A DNA stretch of 64,000 bases. Origin: MPNP01 sp965116235. GTDB taxonomy: Bacteria > Pseudomonadota > Alphaproteobacteria > Rhodobacterales > Rhodobacteraceae. Position 1 is the stretch's first letter; each line of letters begins with the position of its first letter. A model generated the notes under the pieces. The model made no database searches and was not told the DNA's origin. It worked only from the letters and a program-made list of their open reading frames with translations. Below, in pieces: positions 45,173-54,953 of this stretch. The DNA lies in NCBI GenBank assembly GCA_965116235.1, contig OZ220496.1, forward strand, positions 620,001 to 684,000, read 5' to 3'. The translations under genes and the position numbers were made by a program.

Positions 45173-46216
45173 ATGGCGCGACTCAGGAATTGGCTCATCA
45201 ACAATCACGATCTGGCTTTCGCCATAGTTTTGGCGGCGTGCGTCTACGCGTATTTCGGATTTACCAATGAACTGTTCGCAACCCATCGCACGACTTTCGC
45301 AATCATGGAACGCTTCGCCGTGCTCGGGTTAGTGGGACTGGCCTTGACACTTTGCATCATTGCAGGTGAAATCGATCTGTCGATTGGCTCCAATGCGGCT
45401 CTCGCAGCTGTCATCGCGGTGCGCTTCACAGACAGCCTGGGCGCAGTTACCGCCATTCTCATCGCCGTTTCGGTTGCAACCCTGATCGGGATCATCCAAG
45501 GATACTTCATCGCCTATCTCAGAATCAGGGCAATTGTCCTGACCGTTGGGACACTCATGCTTCTGCGTGGTGTGGCACTGTTTGCAGCTGAGGAAAAAAC
45601 CGTAATGCTCACGGACTTCACCGTTCCTGACTTCATCACCACAAAGATGTTCGGCTATTTCTCGCCAGCGAGCATGCTCGTGATCGTCATGTTCGTGGCG
45701 GTTGGCCTGTTCATGAACTTCACCCGATATGGACGGGAAATCTACGCCATCGGGGGTGCACGCAAGGAAGCTCTTGCAGCCGGTGTCAGCCTTAAGCGGC
45801 CCATGATTATCGTATTTGCCATATCTGGATTCTGCGCAGGGCTGGGAGGTGTGATCATCGGGCTCCGTTCTGGCACGGCACAGGCACTGGGCCTTCAGTA
45901 CCTTCTCTTGGCCGGAACGGTGGCAGCCTTCATTGGCGGCGTATCCATACTCGGAGGACGTGGGGGCGTCATCGGAGCGGCGATTGGTACCCTGACGGTG
46001 AACTTTCTGAATACCGGGCTTGTCTTTAATGTAACACCTGCCTTCATGGTGCAACTCTATCTCGGAGTACTCCTGATGATTGTCATCATGTTTCAGACCG
46101 GCAGCCGGATCTTTGATGATCATCAACGACGCAAGCAGATAATCCGGGATATCGACGCTCGGAGGTCTTCCCTCCTTGCCCGCAGGGCCGCTTCGCGTTC
46201 TCGAGAGCCTCCTTGA
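45173..46216 (+). CDS. Sugar ABC transporter permease 2 (RbsC-like)
   Basis: 347 residues, same fold as its upstream partner: GEIDLSIGSNAALAA near residue 65 and GGVSILGGRGGVIGAAIGTL near the C-terminus. Ten bases separate it from permease 1. The basic C-terminal tail is cytoplasmic. Two different permeases suggest a heterodimeric channel. Confidence 0.9.
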   Translation: MARLRNWLINNHDLAFAIVLAACVYAYFGFTNELFATHRTTFAIMERFAVLGLVGLALTLCIIAGEIDLSIGSNAALAAVIAVRFTDSLGAVTAILIAVSVATLIGIIQGYFIAYLRIRAIVLTVGTLMLLRGVALFAAEEKTVMLTDFTVPDFITTKMFGYFSPASMLVIVMFVAVGLFMNFTRYGREIYAIGGARKEALAAGVSLKRPMIIVFAISGFCAGLGGVIIGLRSGTAQALGLQYLLLAGTVAAFIGGVSILGGRGGVIGAAIGTLTVNFLNTGLVFNVTPAFMVQLYLGVLLMIVIMFQTGSRIFDDHQRRKQIIRDIDARRSSLLARRAASRSREPP

Positions 46217-46350
46217 AGTGACGAGGTCAACAGGGGGGGGGATCGCATAGGCCTTCAATGCTCAAACGGGTAACGAATCGAAGCGGGCCGTTTCTTCCGT
46301 CAAGCGAGGCGGCGAAAGCCATACGGCGATGAGAGTGCTCAGGTGCAATT

Positions 46351-48114
46351 GTGACACGAAAATCGGAAGGGCCGTACGAGACCGAAGACCGGCATAGTCA
46401 TGCGACTGGCTCCAGCCGGAGGATGGAGCGATTCATAAGTTTTGTCGAGCAATTTGAGCAGGAAGCAGAGCTTTCGCTGTCAATAAAGAAGGGCTACAGC
46501 GAAATCCGTATCCTTGCGACATTGATCCGCAACCACGTTTCCGGCAAGCTCTCGACGAAATCATCGCTCGTTGGAGCGTCCGGGATGTCATATGGTACCG
46601 CCATGCGGTCCATTGCGGCACTTGAGGAGCGGGGATTGCTCTTCCGTCGGCCGCGGACGTCGACAGGCCGATCATTTTCGCTTCATCCGACGGCCAAACT
46701 TCTTCGCGAGTGGCAGGAATTCACCCGGCGCACACAGGCGCTGATCGACAGCACAACCGGCGTTCGTTCCGAAACGGCGCCCGACCAGGCAAGTTATTTC
46801 TTCGGTTCGTCTTATGCCAGTGCCAACGTCCTGCCTCCTCTGACGATCCTGAACCCAAAGTTGCCCATAGGCAGAGATCTCAGACTTCTGGTCCACGCCG
46901 ACCCTACCTTCATGGCCATGTATGCACTCAAGAGGCAGTTCGAGGAGGTTTTCGGCGTTAACATCAAGAGCCGTGCCCTTTCGATTGACAGGCTTCGCGA
47001 TGAAATTCTGCAAAACTCCTGTCAAAAGCAGTCACTTTACGACATCGTTGCCTGTGATTTGCCATGGTTCGGCGAGATGGCTGAGGCGAAACACTTCTTG
47101 CCAGTCGACGGGCTGATGAAGAGCACAGGATTCAGCACGGCCGATTTTCATCCGGTGGCCATGGCAAGTGCCCGGTACAAAGGGCAACAATATGGAATTC
47201 CAGTGCAAACGACACCGGACCTTCTCGTCTGCCGGCGCGACCTGCTCAAGGAACACGGGCTGGCGCCGCCAACCACAATCGATGAGACAATCGCTGCCGC
47301 CAGAGCTGTCCATAACCCCTATCTGGGCGTGGCTGGAATCGCTTGGAACGCGGCACGGGGAACACCATTGGGGCACTCGTTTCTGTATGTAACCGCTTCC
47401 TTCGGCCAACCGATTCTGAACTTGCGGCGAACAGACGACGGATTTGACAGCGAAAGCGTTGAGGGCGAGAATTTCAGACCGATGTTTGACACGGCGGAGG
47501 CCCGCTTGGCGGCCGAATACTTTTTGGAGTTGCTGAACTTCTCGCCGCGCGGCATACTTGGCATGTCGTGGTACGAGCGAGCACGCTGCTATGCCGACGG
47601 AAAGGCGGCCATTGCCTATTCTGCAACATTGCTCGCCCCCCTTTTCGAATTGAACAGACACTCCCCGGCATACGGAAACACCGAGTACCTGCCGCATCCG
47701 TGCGGCACCTCCGGGCGACCGGTGGCCCCGCTTGGCGGATATGCCTTGGCGATACCCTCCAATATCGCTGCAGAGCGTATCGATCCTGCTTGGACCGCAT
47801 TGGCAGTACTTACATCGGCGCAGGCGATAAAGCAGTACATCGAGAATGGAAGCTTGGTAAGCCCAAGATTCAGCGTCAGCATGGATCCGGAGATTCAGAA
47901 AGTGTCGCCCTTGATATCAATAGTTGATGACATGGCACGTGACGGTGTGCTGCAGATGTGGCCCCGTCCGCCAGTACCGGAGATTGCCGACATAATAGCG
48001 ATCGCCGGCGAGGAAATGCATGATATGCTACTGGGCCGGAAGAGTGCCCGCGAAGCCCTGACAAGTTCACAAAATCGTGCTGACGCGCTCATGCGTACCC
48101 ACGGCCACTACTGA
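46351..48114 (+). CDS. Regulator: winged-helix domain fused to an ABC-type solute-binding domain
   Basis: 587 residues from a GTG; an ATG at codon 25 (MERFISFVEQ) is an alternative. There is no signal peptide. Residues ~35-130 look like a MarR/GntR-type winged helix (VGASGMSYGTAMRSIAALEERGLLFRRPRTSTGRSF). Residues ~170-570 follow the family-1 extracellular solute-binding fold (LRLLVHADPTFMAMYALKRQFEEVFG, YGIPVQTTPDLLVCRRDLLKEHG, WYERARCYADGKAAIAYSATL). Such a fusion should sense a sugar in the cytoplasm and control the operon upstream. It is unusual because this binding-protein class normally works in the periplasm. Confidence 0.75.
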   Translation: MTRKSEGPYETEDRHSHATGSSRRMERFISFVEQFEQEAELSLSIKKGYSEIRILATLIRNHVSGKLSTKSSLVGASGMSYGTAMRSIAALEERGLLFRRPRTSTGRSFSLHPTAKLLREWQEFTRRTQALIDSTTGVRSETAPDQASYFFGSSYASANVLPPLTILNPKLPIGRDLRLLVHADPTFMAMYALKRQFEEVFGVNIKSRALSIDRLRDEILQNSCQKQSLYDIVACDLPWFGEMAEAKHFLPVDGLMKSTGFSTADFHPVAMASARYKGQQYGIPVQTTPDLLVCRRDLLKEHGLAPPTTIDETIAAARAVHNPYLGVAGIAWNAARGTPLGHSFLYVTASFGQPILNLRRTDDGFDSESVEGENFRPMFDTAEARLAAEYFLELLNFSPRGILGMSWYERARCYADGKAAIAYSATLLAPLFELNRHSPAYGNTEYLPHPCGTSGRPVAPLGGYALAIPSNIAAERIDPAWTALAVLTSAQAIKQYIENGSLVSPRFSVSMDPEIQKVSPLISIVDDMARDGVLQMWPRPPVPEIADIIAIAGEEMHDMLLGRKSAREALTSSQNRADALMRTHGHY

Positions 48115-48669
48115 GTGAAGCATCACAGGTTTGGGAGTGAAGCTTCGTACGGGAAAACGAGAAGGCTTCAATCGATGGATGGAGTTGAATTGATACGACC
48201 GTTGCCTGCAATCCTTGGTGACCTTGTCCCAAAGCGGGTTAGGAACAGGATTCTTTCAAACCGAAACTTCATCTGTTGAATAGGCCATAGCTTACGCCTA
48301 GGTGGGAGTTTCGTCGATTTTTGGACTGGACTCCACCTGGGAACATTCGGCCGGTCTTGACGCCCAGATAGGACAAAGCCTTCTGTTGCACCCGAATCGG
48401 TGCGGTCGTGGCGCAAAAATGATGCACCGGAATCGCCGACAGGCTCATGCGGTTAATGTCCATGTTCCGCAAGGCCTATATCCAGTGGAGGCCGGCCGGG
48501 CCCAGATCCTCGCGCAAACGACCCGGAGGTCAGCATACTCCGATTGCCGACCAAAGCCGTCCGCTCTATACTGAAGCATTTCCGGATCTTGTCGGTCTGC
48601 AGACTGACGGTTTCAGTTCAATGAAGTGGCCTCAAGGAATTTATTGGGGAAATGCGTGTGCAATTCCCT
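48115..48669. other. Intergenic region
   Basis: About 550 bp between the regulator and the convergent cysQ. Short ORFs on both strands have no ribosome site. I see no RNA gene or clear terminator. Confidence 0.35.
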
Positions 48670-49464
48670 TTATTTTGGAGTGATGCCTTGAGCACATGCC
48701 ACAAATGACTGAACTCTAAAATCGGGCTGGCCATACAGTAGCTCCGTATGGTCGCCCAGATTGTAAACCCCACCCCCACTCGCTGTCAGCAAGGCTTGTC
48801 CGGCAGCAATATCCCACTCCATAAGGGGGGCGTGTCTTGGGTAAATATCCCCTCGGCCAATGGCTAGATAAGCCAACTTGATTGATGACGACAATCTTTC
48901 GATGTGCACGGGGGCATAAGCCAACAGGAACTCCTCTTCCTTGTCCTGATGAGCAAGCGATCTTGACAGCAACGCCTTGCAGGGTTCCTCATGGATTCGC
49001 CTGAGAGTCTTGGGTTTCACGGCGCTGGCGGAGAAATCAATGCCGAGGTCCGATTTGTAATGCACTTTTCTGTCAGGAGTGTTGTAAAACACTTCATCAA
49101 GACCCGGCGCCACGACAACGCCAAGCAGAGGACGCCTGTTTTCGACGTAGGCGATATTGACCGTAAACTCGCTCCCGCCCTTCACGAACCCTCTGGTTCC
49201 GTCAAGCGGGTCAACCATGAAACAAGCCGTTTCGCCGACAGGTTTGCACCTCGGGTTTTCTTCACTGACGACCGGGATGTCGGGGTACCGTGCCTGCAAT
49301 TCTCCAGTGATGATTGTATCGGCCTCCCGGTCGGCGTTTGTAACGGGAGTTCCATCAGGTTTCCAGTCAACGTCGATACTGCCTTCAGCTTGCAACTCGT
49401 TAATGCGCCCAGCGGCCTGCAACGCAGCCGCAAACATCGTTTGAACCACTGCGTACAGGTTCAT
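48670..49464 (-). CDS. cysQ: 3'(2'),5'-bisphosphate nucleotidase CysQ
   Basis: 264 residues. It dephosphorylates PAP (from sulfate assimilation) to AMP, or related inositol-type phosphates. The metal-dependent phosphatase motifs are all there: PVTNADREAD, VSEEN, DPLDGTRGFVKG and the C-terminal MEWDIAAGQALL. Cytoplasmic or membrane-associated. alkB lies upstream in the same direction but probably has its own promoter. Confidence 0.92.
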   Translation of the reverse strand: MNLYAVVQTMFAAALQAAGRINELQAEGSIDVDWKPDGTPVTNADREADTIITGELQARYPDIPVVSEENPRCKPVGETACFMVDPLDGTRGFVKGGSEFTVNIAYVENRRPLLGVVVAPGLDEVFYNTPDRKVHYKSDLGIDFSASAVKPKTLRRIHEEPCKALLSRSLAHQDKEEEFLLAYAPVHIERLSSSIKLAYLAIGRGDIYPRHAPLMEWDIAAGQALLTASGGGVYNLGDHTELLYGQPDFRVQSFVACAQGITPK

Positions 49465-49528
49465 GCGCTATATCCCATTCAGTCCACTAGGCGACATGCC
49501 GACCAAGGTCACATCAACACCATAAAAA

Positions 49529-50137
49529 CTAATTGACCACTCTCAATGTCAAGTTGATGCGTCCACCATTTTTCAGCAATGGTGATGACCCCAGTCGGAT
49601 TCGGTCAATTCCGTGATGGCTCAATCGTGCTTCTCCTCCCATGACGACAACGTCGCCTGAGGCAAGCCAAATCGATCTGGTTGGTCCTCCTCGCGACCGA
49701 TTTCCCATCCGAAACAATCCCTCGTCACCAAGTGAAATCGACAAGACCGGCCAGCTGAAGTCCTTTTCATCCTTGTCTTGGTGCATCCCCATCCTGGCAC
49801 CTGCCCTGTAATAGTTGATCAGGCATGTATCCGGCTGTCTTCGCCGGGAAACCAGATCTTCCCATACCTCAAGAACTGATTGGGGTATCGGTGGCCAGGC
49901 CAGGCCGGAAGGATGTTTGGGGGAATAGCGATAACCCCGGCGATCCGAGAGCCAACCACAGTGACCTGTCGAGGTCATCTGAACGGACATCGTCTTGCCC
50001 GATGGTGTTTCCGGAACAAACATCGGGGCCGCCTTGGCCACCTCCCTGAGGGCAGTCAGTATCGTACCTTGTCGATCGGGGGACAGATAACCCTTGTGAA
50101 TCATAAATCCCTTGATGTCAACCACGTCTTTTTCCAT
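49529..50137 (-). CDS. alkB: Alpha-ketoglutarate-dependent dioxygenase AlkB
   Basis: 202 residues from the ATG after AGAGG; GTG codons upstream would extend it. It repairs N1-methyladenine and N3-methylcytosine by oxidative demethylation. The iron ligands are in HQDKDE (H-x-D) and LSHHGIDR (distal His), and the 2-oxoglutarate arginine is in GRINLTLR. The DNA-binding YYRAGARMGMHQ is typical. Divergent from dnaK. Confidence 0.92.
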   Translation of the reverse strand: MEKDVVDIKGFMIHKGYLSPDRQGTILTALREVAKAAPMFVPETPSGKTMSVQMTSTGHCGWLSDRRGYRYSPKHPSGLAWPPIPQSVLEVWEDLVSRRRQPDTCLINYYRAGARMGMHQDKDEKDFSWPVLSISLGDEGLFRMGNRSRGGPTRSIWLASGDVVVMGGEARLSHHGIDRIRLGSSPLLKNGGRINLTLRVVN

Positions 50138-50232
50138 GTGCCTCTTGAATTTGGTGGGATGGACGCCAAGATCTTGCAGTGGGACGTGCACCACACGGAT
50201 TCCCGATCCTTGCGGACCATCAAGGAAGTCTT

Positions 50233-50261
50233 CTTGAATGAGTATCGGTCTTATCTATATC
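50233..50261 (+). promoter_or_regulatory. Possible dnaK promoter
   Basis: CTTGAA at 50233 is followed by CTTATCT at 50250, resembling the alphaproteobacterial heat-shock (RpoH) consensus CTTG...CYTATnT but with shorter spacing than reported. The same stretch also reads as a sigma-70 promoter (TTGAAT, 16 bp, TATATC). Either would serve dnaK about 80 bp downstream. Confidence 0.35.
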
Positions 50262-50342
50262 AACATGACAGGAAGACAAGCAACCGTTTTCTGAGTGGAA
50301 CGCTCGTTCAACGACAATGATAAAGCTGAGGAGTTAATTGAT

Positions 50343-52253
50343 ATGAGCACGGTCATCGGCATTGACTTGGGTACAACGAATTCTTGTGTTGCATTCATGG
50401 ATGGTACCGACCCCAAGGTGATTGAAAACGCCGAGGGAGCCCGAACCACCCCGTCAATTGTTGCCTACACGGACAAGGAGGAACTTGTTGGACAGGCCGC
50501 CAAGCGGCAAGCCGTAACCAATGCCAAGAATACTGTCTTTGCCGTCAAGCGGCTGATCGGCCGTCGTTATAACGACTCCTATCTCGCCAAGAACAAGTCC
50601 AGCCTGCCCTACCAGATCGTTGACGGCGGCAACGGCGATGTCTGGGTCAGCATTCGCGACAAGCAGTATTCACCGGAGCAGATCTCGGCTGTCATACTCA
50701 AAAAGATGAAATCCTCGGCCGAAGAGTATCTGGGCAAGACCGTTTCGCAGGCCGTCATTACCGTCCCGGCCTACTTCAATGATGCGCAGCGTCAAGCGAC
50801 GAAGGATGCCGGCAAGATTGCCGGCCTGGAGGTTTTGCGGATCATCAATGAGCCGACGGCGGCGGCCTTGGCCTACGGCTTGGACAAGAAAGAGGCCAAG
50901 ACCATCGCTGTTTACGACTTGGGAGGCGGCACCTTCGACATTACCATCATTGAGATTGACGAAGGCCTTTTCGAAGTCAAGTCAACCAATGGAGACACCT
51001 TTCTCGGCGGAGAGGATTTCGATCTGACGGTCGTCAAGCATCTGGCCGACGAGTTCAAGAAGGAAAACGGCATAGACCTGACCGGGGACAAGATAGCCCT
51101 GCAAAGGCTCAAGGAGGCTGCGGAGAAGGCCAAGGTCGAGCTTTCATCAAGCGGTGAAACGGAGATCAACCAGCCATTCATCTCGATCGATCCCGAAAGC
51201 AAGCAGCCTCTGCACCTGATCACCAAGATTACGCGGGCCAAGCTTGAGAGCCTGGTCGGCTCGCTGATCAAGAAGACCATCAAGCCCTGCGAGGCCGCCC
51301 TCAAGGATGCCGGCTTGAAGGTTGGCGACATTGACGAGGTCGTGCTGGCGGGCGGCATGACCCGGATGCCAAAGGTTATCGAGGAAGTGGCCAAGTTTTT
51401 CGGCAAGCAACCGAGCCGCGGCGTCAATCCTGATGAGGTGGTTGCTCTTGGCGCCGCCGTTCAGGCCGGCGTGTTGAGCGGGTCCGTGAAAGATGTTGTC
51501 CTTCTTGACGTAACCCCGCTTTCGCTGGGCATTGAAACCTTGGGAGGTGTCTTCACCCGACTTATCGAACGCAACACCACGATCCCGACCAACAAGTCTC
51601 AGGTGTTTTCAACGGCCGAAGACAACCAGACGACCGTGACCATACAGGTTTATCAGGGCGAACGCGAAATGGCCCAGCACAACAAGCTCCTGGGGCGTTT
51701 CAATTTGGAGGGCATTCCCCCGGCGCCGCGAGGGATGCCGCAAGTCGAGGTTTCATTCGACATTGATGCCAACGGCATCACATCGGTGACAGCCACGGAC
51801 AAGGCCACCGGAGTCAAGGCCAACATCACGATCCAGTCGTCGGGCGGCCTGTCGGAAGAAGACATTGATCGCATGGTACAGGAAGCCAAGGAAAACGCCG
51901 ATTCGGACAAGGAAAGGAAAGAGTTGGTTGAAACCAAGAACTCGGCCGAATCACTCATTTATCAGACCCAAAAGTCCCTTGACGAGCACAAGGACAAGAT
52001 TGATGCCACGACCGTAGAGGCAATTGAGCTGGCAATCACCGCTCTGGAAGAGAATGTCAAGGAAGAGAATATCGAAAAAATAAAGAGTGGCGTCCAGAAT
52101 CTGTCTGAAGCGGCCATGAAGCTGGGTGAGGTCATCTATCAGCAAAGTCAGGAAGCTCAGGCCGCATCGGCTCCAGAGGAACAGTCTTCAGCCTCGGACA
52201 GCGATGTCGTTGACGCGGAGTTTGATGATGTCGAGGAAGAGCCCAAGAAGTAA
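50343..52253 (+). CDS. dnaK: Molecular chaperone DnaK (Hsp70)
   Basis: 636 residues from the ATG of MSTVIGIDLGTTNSCVA, which has GAGGAG nine bases upstream. The ATPase domain (IDLGTTNS, VYDLGGGTFD, VLAGGMTRMP) is complete. The substrate domain starts after DVTPLSLGIETLGG, and the C-terminus ends in an acidic EEEPKK-like tail. It works with DnaJ and GrpE, both encoded in this window. Start of the dnaK-dnaJ operon. Confidence 0.98.
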   Translation: MSTVIGIDLGTTNSCVAFMDGTDPKVIENAEGARTTPSIVAYTDKEELVGQAAKRQAVTNAKNTVFAVKRLIGRRYNDSYLAKNKSSLPYQIVDGGNGDVWVSIRDKQYSPEQISAVILKKMKSSAEEYLGKTVSQAVITVPAYFNDAQRQATKDAGKIAGLEVLRIINEPTAAALAYGLDKKEAKTIAVYDLGGGTFDITIIEIDEGLFEVKSTNGDTFLGGEDFDLTVVKHLADEFKKENGIDLTGDKIALQRLKEAAEKAKVELSSSGETEINQPFISIDPESKQPLHLITKITRAKLESLVGSLIKKTIKPCEAALKDAGLKVGDIDEVVLAGGMTRMPKVIEEVAKFFGKQPSRGVNPDEVVALGAAVQAGVLSGSVKDVVLLDVTPLSLGIETLGGVFTRLIERNTTIPTNKSQVFSTAEDNQTTVTIQVYQGEREMAQHNKLLGRFNLEGIPPAPRGMPQVEVSFDIDANGITSVTATDKATGVKANITIQSSGGLSEEDIDRMVQEAKENADSDKERKELVETKNSAESLIYQTQKSLDEHKDKIDATTVEAIELAITALEENVKEENIEKIKSGVQNLSEAAMKLGEVIYQQSQEAQAASAPEEQSSASDSDVVDAEFDDVEEEPKK

Positions 52254-52306
52254 CTTCCGCCCGGTTGGAATTGATCAGGCTGAAGCCACATGTCTAAAAT
52301 CCGCCG

Positions 52307-53428
52307 ATGAGCAAACAGGATTATTATAGCGTTTTAGAAGTTCCTCGCGGCGCGTCTGGTGATGAAATCAAGAAGGCCTTTCGCAAGAAGGCGAAGGCGC
52401 TTCACCCGGACCAGAACAAGGACAATCCCGACGCTGAAGCCAGTTTCAAGGCGGTCAACGAGGCCTACGAGGTCTTGAAGGATCCCCAGAAAAAGGAAAT
52501 GTACGACCGGTTCGGTCACGAGGCCTTCAAGGCGGGCAACGGAGCCGGTCACGGCTTTGCCAGTCACGGGGGCTTTTCCGACATTTTCAATGATATCTTC
52601 AGCAATGACATTTTTCGGGATTTTGCGGATTCCGCTGGTGGCTCGCGACGCAATTATCGTGGCGCTGACCTTCAGCAACGCGTGACTTTGACCCTTGAGG
52701 AGGCTTACAGGGGACTGCGCCGACAGATTGAGCTGGCTACACTGGTTGCATGTTCGTCCTGCCATGGCTCCGGGGCGGAGAAAGGCTCGGAACCGATTAC
52801 ATGTCCGTCCTGCGGGGGAAGTGGAAAGACGTTCGTTCAGCGAAGCTTTTTTCGCATGGAATCAACCTGCAGCGAATGTCGTGGCCAGGGAAAGATCATC
52901 CCGAATCCCTGTTCAACCTGTCACGGCAACGGCCGAGTTCGCAAGCGCAAAACCATAGAAGTGGAAATCCCGGCTGGAATCGATACCGGACAGCGCATTC
53001 GCCTGGCCGGAAGAGGAGAGGAAGGTACCGTTGCCGGTCAAGCTGGCGATCTGTACATAACCATTGATGTCAAGGATCACAATGTCTTTGAGCGGGATGG
53101 CAATAATCTCTACTGCACAATCCATGTCTCGATGGTTGACGCTGCCTTGGGCGGCGAAGTCACGATTCCGACCATAGACGGGGGCAAGACCAAGGTGAAG
53201 ATTCCCGCCGAGAGCCAAACCGGCAAGCGTATGCGGCTTTCTGGAAAGGGCATGCCCAACGTCCGAGCCAAGAATCAGAAGGGCGATCTCTTCATTGATC
53301 TCTTCGTTGAAACACCCGTTCGCCTCAATCAGAAACAGAAAGATCTTCTGACCCAGTTCAACGATCTGAGCGGCAAAAAGAACAGGGTCGACAAAGGTAT
53401 TTTTGGCAACTTGTTCTGGAACGACTAG
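52307..53428 (+). CDS. dnaJ: Chaperone DnaJ (Hsp40)
   Basis: 373 residues. J domain at 1-70 with the HPD motif (LHPDQNKD), then a short Gly-rich linker. The zinc-binding region has four CxxCxGxG repeats (CSSCHGSG, CPSCGGSG, CSECRGQG, CSTCHGNG), followed by the C-terminal substrate domains. 53 bp after dnaK, same operon. Confidence 0.98.
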   Translation: MSKQDYYSVLEVPRGASGDEIKKAFRKKAKALHPDQNKDNPDAEASFKAVNEAYEVLKDPQKKEMYDRFGHEAFKAGNGAGHGFASHGGFSDIFNDIFSNDIFRDFADSAGGSRRNYRGADLQQRVTLTLEEAYRGLRRQIELATLVACSSCHGSGAEKGSEPITCPSCGGSGKTFVQRSFFRMESTCSECRGQGKIIPNPCSTCHGNGRVRKRKTIEVEIPAGIDTGQRIRLAGRGEEGTVAGQAGDLYITIDVKDHNVFERDGNNLYCTIHVSMVDAALGGEVTIPTIDGGKTKVKIPAESQTGKRMRLSGKGMPNVRAKNQKGDLFIDLFVETPVRLNQKQKDLLTQFNDLSGKKNRVDKGIFGNLFWND

Positions 53429-53492
53429 AGTTTCGTCCGCAAGCCAAAGCAAAATTCTCTCCGGCCATTCCAAGAAAATTCGACTCTGTCTC

Positions 53493-54431
53493 ATGATTGT
53501 CATTTCAGAGTTTATGGACGAGACTGTCGCCCAGAACCTCACCAGCCAATACCCTGCCACTTACAATCCCGATCTGGTCAACCGGCCTCAGGAGTTGAAG
53601 GTTTTGCTGGGTTCAGCCCAAGCCCTTGTCGTTCGCAACAAGACTCAAGTCGATGCTGACTTGCTGGACCATGGTCCAAATCTGCGGTGCGTGGGACGGC
53701 TCGGAGTGGGCCTCGACAATATTGATCTGAAAGCCTGCTCGCAACGGAACATAAAGGTTTTTCCGGCAACCGGCGCCAATAACGTCAGTGTTGCCGAGTA
53801 CGTCATTGGCACGGCCATGGTGTTGCTGCGAAAGACCGGTCATGCTCACGCGAGCATGATCAGAGGCGAATGGAACAGAACTCAGAACATCGGCACGGAA
53901 ATCAAGGGCAAGACCCTTGGCCTGATTGGCCTCGGAGCCATCGGGCAGCTCACCGCCGGTTATGCTCTTGGTCTTGGCATGAACGTTCAGTCGCACGACC
54001 CCTACCTTCCAGAGGACCACGACATTTGGCAGACGGTGAAGCCTGTATCCATGACTGAACTGGCACAATCGTCAGACGTGATCAGCATACATGTTCCTCT
54101 TGTTCCGGAAACGGCTTACCTCGTCGATCATGAATTCTTGTCCTCCTGCAAGAAGGGTGCGATCATCATCAATACGTCGCGGGGTGGAATCATGGATGAA
54201 CGGTCCTTGATACAGCTGCTGGACAGCGGCCATCTTGGTGGCGCCGGAATTGACGTATTCGAGGAGGAACCCTTGTCGAGTTCCATGAGACAGCTTTACT
54301 CTGGATTGAATAACATGATTTTAACCCCACATGTTGCGGGTGTTACACAAGAGTCCAATTATCGGATCAGCCAGCAGATTGTTGATCGGGTTCTGGATTG
54401 CCTTGGAGTCCAGTCAACTGGACCGGGTTGA
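53493..54431 (+). CDS. D-isomer 2-hydroxyacid dehydrogenase, likely (S)-sulfolactate dehydrogenase
   Basis: 312 residues from the ATG of MIVISEFMDE; the longer frame overlaps dnaJ. The family's NAD-binding motif is GLIGLGAIGQLTAGYALGLGM, preceded by GRLGVGLDNIDL and followed by the catalytic region INTSRGGIMDE and HVAGVTQES. By itself it could be phosphoglycerate dehydrogenase-like. Directly upstream of comD and comE, the best fit is SlcC, which oxidises (S)-sulfolactate to sulfopyruvate. Seven bases separate it from comD. Confidence 0.7.
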   Translation: MIVISEFMDETVAQNLTSQYPATYNPDLVNRPQELKVLLGSAQALVVRNKTQVDADLLDHGPNLRCVGRLGVGLDNIDLKACSQRNIKVFPATGANNVSVAEYVIGTAMVLLRKTGHAHASMIRGEWNRTQNIGTEIKGKTLGLIGLGAIGQLTAGYALGLGMNVQSHDPYLPEDHDIWQTVKPVSMTELAQSSDVISIHVPLVPETAYLVDHEFLSSCKKGAIIINTSRGGIMDERSLIQLLDSGHLGGAGIDVFEEEPLSSSMRQLYSGLNNMILTPHVAGVTQESNYRISQQIVDRVLDCLGVQSTGPG

Positions 54432-54437
54432 GGGGAA

Positions 54438-54953
54438 ATGGTGTCCAATACGACGAACACGGATGCAGCGATCATTGACAGCTTCGTCAACAATCAGGTC
54501 GGCTTTGTAACTTCAGTTCCCTGCAAGCAACTTGCAGGTGTCATCGAACTGGTGGATCAGTCAGACCGAATCCGACATGTTCCCAGCAACAAGGAAGATG
54601 AAGGGATGGGGCTTTGCACCGGGGCTTTTCTCGGCGGTACACGCGCAGCGATATTCATGCAGAACACGGCCTTGGGCGTGGCCGTCAACTCCCTTGTCAC
54701 CTTGATCCAGTATTATCACATTCCTTTGCCGATGCTCATCAGCTATCGTGGAGAGGTGGGTGAAAAGGTGGCTTGTCAGGTCGAGATGGCCATTCACACC
54801 AAGCCCATTCTCGAACAGTTGAATATTCCATGGTATCACCTGACCGAGGCGGCTGAAGCGGACAGGATTGATGGAATTCTCAAGCACTGCTTCATGGCCA
54901 AGAAACCGGTGGCCATATTGACCGATGCCTCTTTTTGGGAGTCTGCCTCATGA
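54438..54953 (+). CDS. comD: Sulfopyruvate decarboxylase, alpha subunit
   Basis: 171 residues, ATG after GAGGGGA. This is a TPP-enzyme pyrimidine-binding domain alone. It carries SVPCKQLAGVI and VPSNKEDEGMGLCTGAFLGG, the latter with the conserved catalytic Glu, then MQNTALGVAVNSL. It pairs with the separate beta subunit downstream. Sulfopyruvate decarboxylase gives sulfoacetaldehyde and CO2. Phosphonopyruvate decarboxylase is the main alternative, but that enzyme is normally one chain. Confidence 0.82.
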   Translation: MVSNTTNTDAAIIDSFVNNQVGFVTSVPCKQLAGVIELVDQSDRIRHVPSNKEDEGMGLCTGAFLGGTRAAIFMQNTALGVAVNSLVTLIQYYHIPLPMLISYRGEVGEKVACQVEMAIHTKPILEQLNIPWYHLTEAAEADRIDGILKHCFMAKKPVAILTDASFWESAS

